A stretch of DNA of 5,759 bases, taken from an uncultured Prevotella sp. GTDB taxonomy: Bacteria > Bacteroidota > Bacteroidia > Bacteroidales > Bacteroidaceae. The stretch lies in the NCBI GenBank assembly GCA_900553965.1, contig USFX01000172.1, positions 1 through 5,759 of the forward strand, read 5' to 3'. Of this stretch, positions 4,482 through 5,759 are shown one piece after another (position 1 is the stretch's first letter; every line of letters starts with the position of its first letter). The notes beneath the pieces were generated by a model. The model made no database searches. It was given only the letters and a program-made list of their open reading frames with translations, and was not told the origin of the DNA. Position numbers and translations under genes: made by a program.

Positions 4482-5759
4482 ATGCAATTCAAATGGAATT
4501 ACGAACCACCTACACCGGAAAGACAGAAGGCAGCTAAGGAGCTGGGAGAGAAAATCGGGATGAGCCCAATTCTCGCCAACCTGCTGATACAGCGCGGCAT
4601 CAAGACAGAATCGGCGGCAAAGAGATTTTTCCGACCGATGCTCAACGAGCTGATCGATCCGTTCCTGATGAACGACATGGACATGGCCGTGGACAGGCTG
4701 AACGACGCCATGGGACGCAAGGAACGCATCATGATCTACGGTGACTATGACGTGGACGGCTGTACGGCTGTGGCTTTGGTGTACAAGTTTCTGCAGCAGT
4801 TCTATTCCAATATAGAATACTACATCCCTGACCGCTACGAAGAGGGATATGGTGTGAGCCACAAGGGAATAGACTATGCGAAAGAAACAGGTGTCAGACT
4901 TATCATCGTTCTCGATTGCGGTATCAAGGCCATTGAGGAGATTGCCTATGCCAAGAGTCTCGGCATAGACTTTATCATCTGCGACCATCACGTTCCGGAC
5001 GAGGAGATGCCCCCAGCCGTGGCCATCCTCAATCCGAAAAGGCCGGATTCGACCTATCCCTTTCATCATCTGTCGGGATGCGGCGTAGGGTTCAAGTTCA
5101 TGCAGGCTTTCGCCAAGAACAACGGCATTCCGTTCTCAAGGCTTATCCCGCTGCTCGACTTTTGTGCCGTCAGCATCGCCTCAGACATCGTTCCCGTAAT
5201 CGGAGAAAACCGTACGCTGGCTTTCCACGGACTTAAACAGCTCAATCAGAGTCCGTCCGTCGGTCTGAAAGCAATCATAGAAATCTGCGGACTGACCAAC
5301 CGTGAGCTGACCATGAGCGACATCGTCTTCAAAATAGGCCCGCGCATCAATGCCTCGGGACGCATGCAAAACGGCAAGGAGGCTGTTGAGTTGCTCGTCG
5401 AAAAGGATCTCACCCGCGCCATGACGGAGGCGTATCTGATAAACGAATACAACGAGCAACGCAAAGACGTGGACAAACAGATGACGGAAGAAGCCAACTC
5501 CATCGTGGAGAAACTGGAAAGCCAGAAACATCTGTCATCAATTGTCCTTTATGATGAAAACTGGAAGAAAGGTGTCATCGGCATTGTGGCTTCAAGGCTG
5601 ACGGAAATATACTTCCGCCCGACTGTCGTGCTGACCATGAGCGACGGCATGGCTACGGGTTCGGCACGCAGCGTTGCCGGATTTGATATCTACGACGCGA
5701 TAAAGAGCTGCCGCGATCTGCTCGAAAACTTCGGCGGCCATACCTACGCCGTCGGTCTC
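4482..5759 (+). CDS. recJ: RecJ single-stranded-DNA 5'-3' exonuclease (3' end outside window)
   Basis: RecJ degrades single-stranded DNA from the 5' end in recombinational repair (RecF pathway), base excision and mismatch repair, acting in the cytoplasm with a Mn/Mg centre. Translation from ATG 4482 stays open for 426 codons to the window edge; the usual length is about 560-580, so roughly 140 C-terminal residues, including most of the OB-fold region, are missing. The DHH-family motifs are complete: YGDYDVDG (86-93, Asp88/90/92), Asp145 in VLDCG, CDHH (167-170) and Asp235 in ASDIVP. GPRINASGRM (286-295) is a RecJ signature. The DHHA1 domain shows GSARS (393-397) and GGH (418-420). GGH is followed by TYAVG, where many RecJ proteins have an AAG ending. 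The ATG at 4482 opens with MQFKWNYEPP, a good fit to Bacteroidota RecJ starts, and is preceded by an A-rich leader. Because no stop occurs in the window, it is easily missed by stop-to-stop searches. The long minus-strand frame at 4479-5069 is its shadow. Confidence 0.96.
   Translation, partial: MQFKWNYEPPTPERQKAAKELGEKIGMSPILANLLIQRGIKTESAAKRFFRPMLNELIDPFLMNDMDMAVDRLNDAMGRKERIMIYGDYDVDGCTAVALVYKFLQQFYSNIEYYIPDRYEEGYGVSHKGIDYAKETGVRLIIVLDCGIKAIEEIAYAKSLGIDFIICDHHVPDEEMPPAVAILNPKRPDSTYPFHHLSGCGVGFKFMQAFAKNNGIPFSRLIPLLDFCAVSIASDIVPVIGENRTLAFHGLKQLNQSPSVGLKAIIEICGLTNRELTMSDIVFKIGPRINASGRMQNGKEAVELLVEKDLTRAMTEAYLINEYNEQRKDVDKQMTEEANSIVEKLESQKHLSSIVLYDENWKKGVIGIVASRLTEIYFRPTVVLTMSDGMATGSARSVAGFDIYDAIKSCRDLLENFGGHTYAVGL

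Noticed and set aside
4479..5069. A 196-codon minus-strand open frame
   Set aside because: It is the complement of the first 196 codons of recJ, which shows all DHH motifs in the plus frame.

Overview
The window looks like an ordinary chromosomal segment of a Bacteroidota bacterium, most likely Bacteroidales and plausibly Prevotellaceae. The clues are promoter boxes of the Bacteroidota type (TAnnTTTG, for example TATCTTTG), little use of Shine-Dalgarno sequences, a secreted bleomycin-hydrolase-like C1 peptidase with a signal peptide, and the style of the RecJ and M24 peptidase proteins. The coding regions have moderate to high GC and the gaps between them are AT-rich. The genus assignment is inference.

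Layout, left to right. Positions 1-307 carry no convincing gene. They hold four helically phased A-tracts (21-55), a TAnnTTTG box (64-71) and a 42-bp perfect palindrome (142-183). Positions 308-1150 on the minus strand encode a YjjU/RssA-type patatin-like phospholipase. Positions 1151-1252 are a divergent promoter region whose two -7 boxes lie 3 bp apart. Positions 1253-2644 on the plus strand encode an M24B Xaa-Pro peptidase that resembles eukaryotic prolidase in its C-terminal half. After 61 bp comes an exported C1-family aminopeptidase C/bleomycin hydrolase homologue (2706-3908), followed by a strong hairpin (3931-3966). Next is a small single-pass membrane protein gene (best start 4029, end 4184), a second hairpin (4226-4262) and an AT-rich leader with a candidate promoter. 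The window ends inside recJ, which starts at 4482 and runs off the right edge.

How the genes may work together: the two peptidases are co-directional, with no clear promoter between them, so they probably form a two-gene peptide-utilisation operon. The C1 enzyme would trim peptides in the periplasm and the M24B enzyme would cleave proline-containing di- or oligopeptides in the cytoplasm. The patatin gene is divergent and may compete with this operon for RNA polymerase. RecJ (single-strand 5'-3' exonuclease in DNA repair) is a separate unit.

No defence island, mobile element, CRISPR array, tRNA or rRNA is visible. I found no convincing new multi-gene system. The features most worth a second look are non-coding (the 42-bp palindrome with its possible small RNA, and the overlapping divergent promoters) and the unrecognised small membrane protein.
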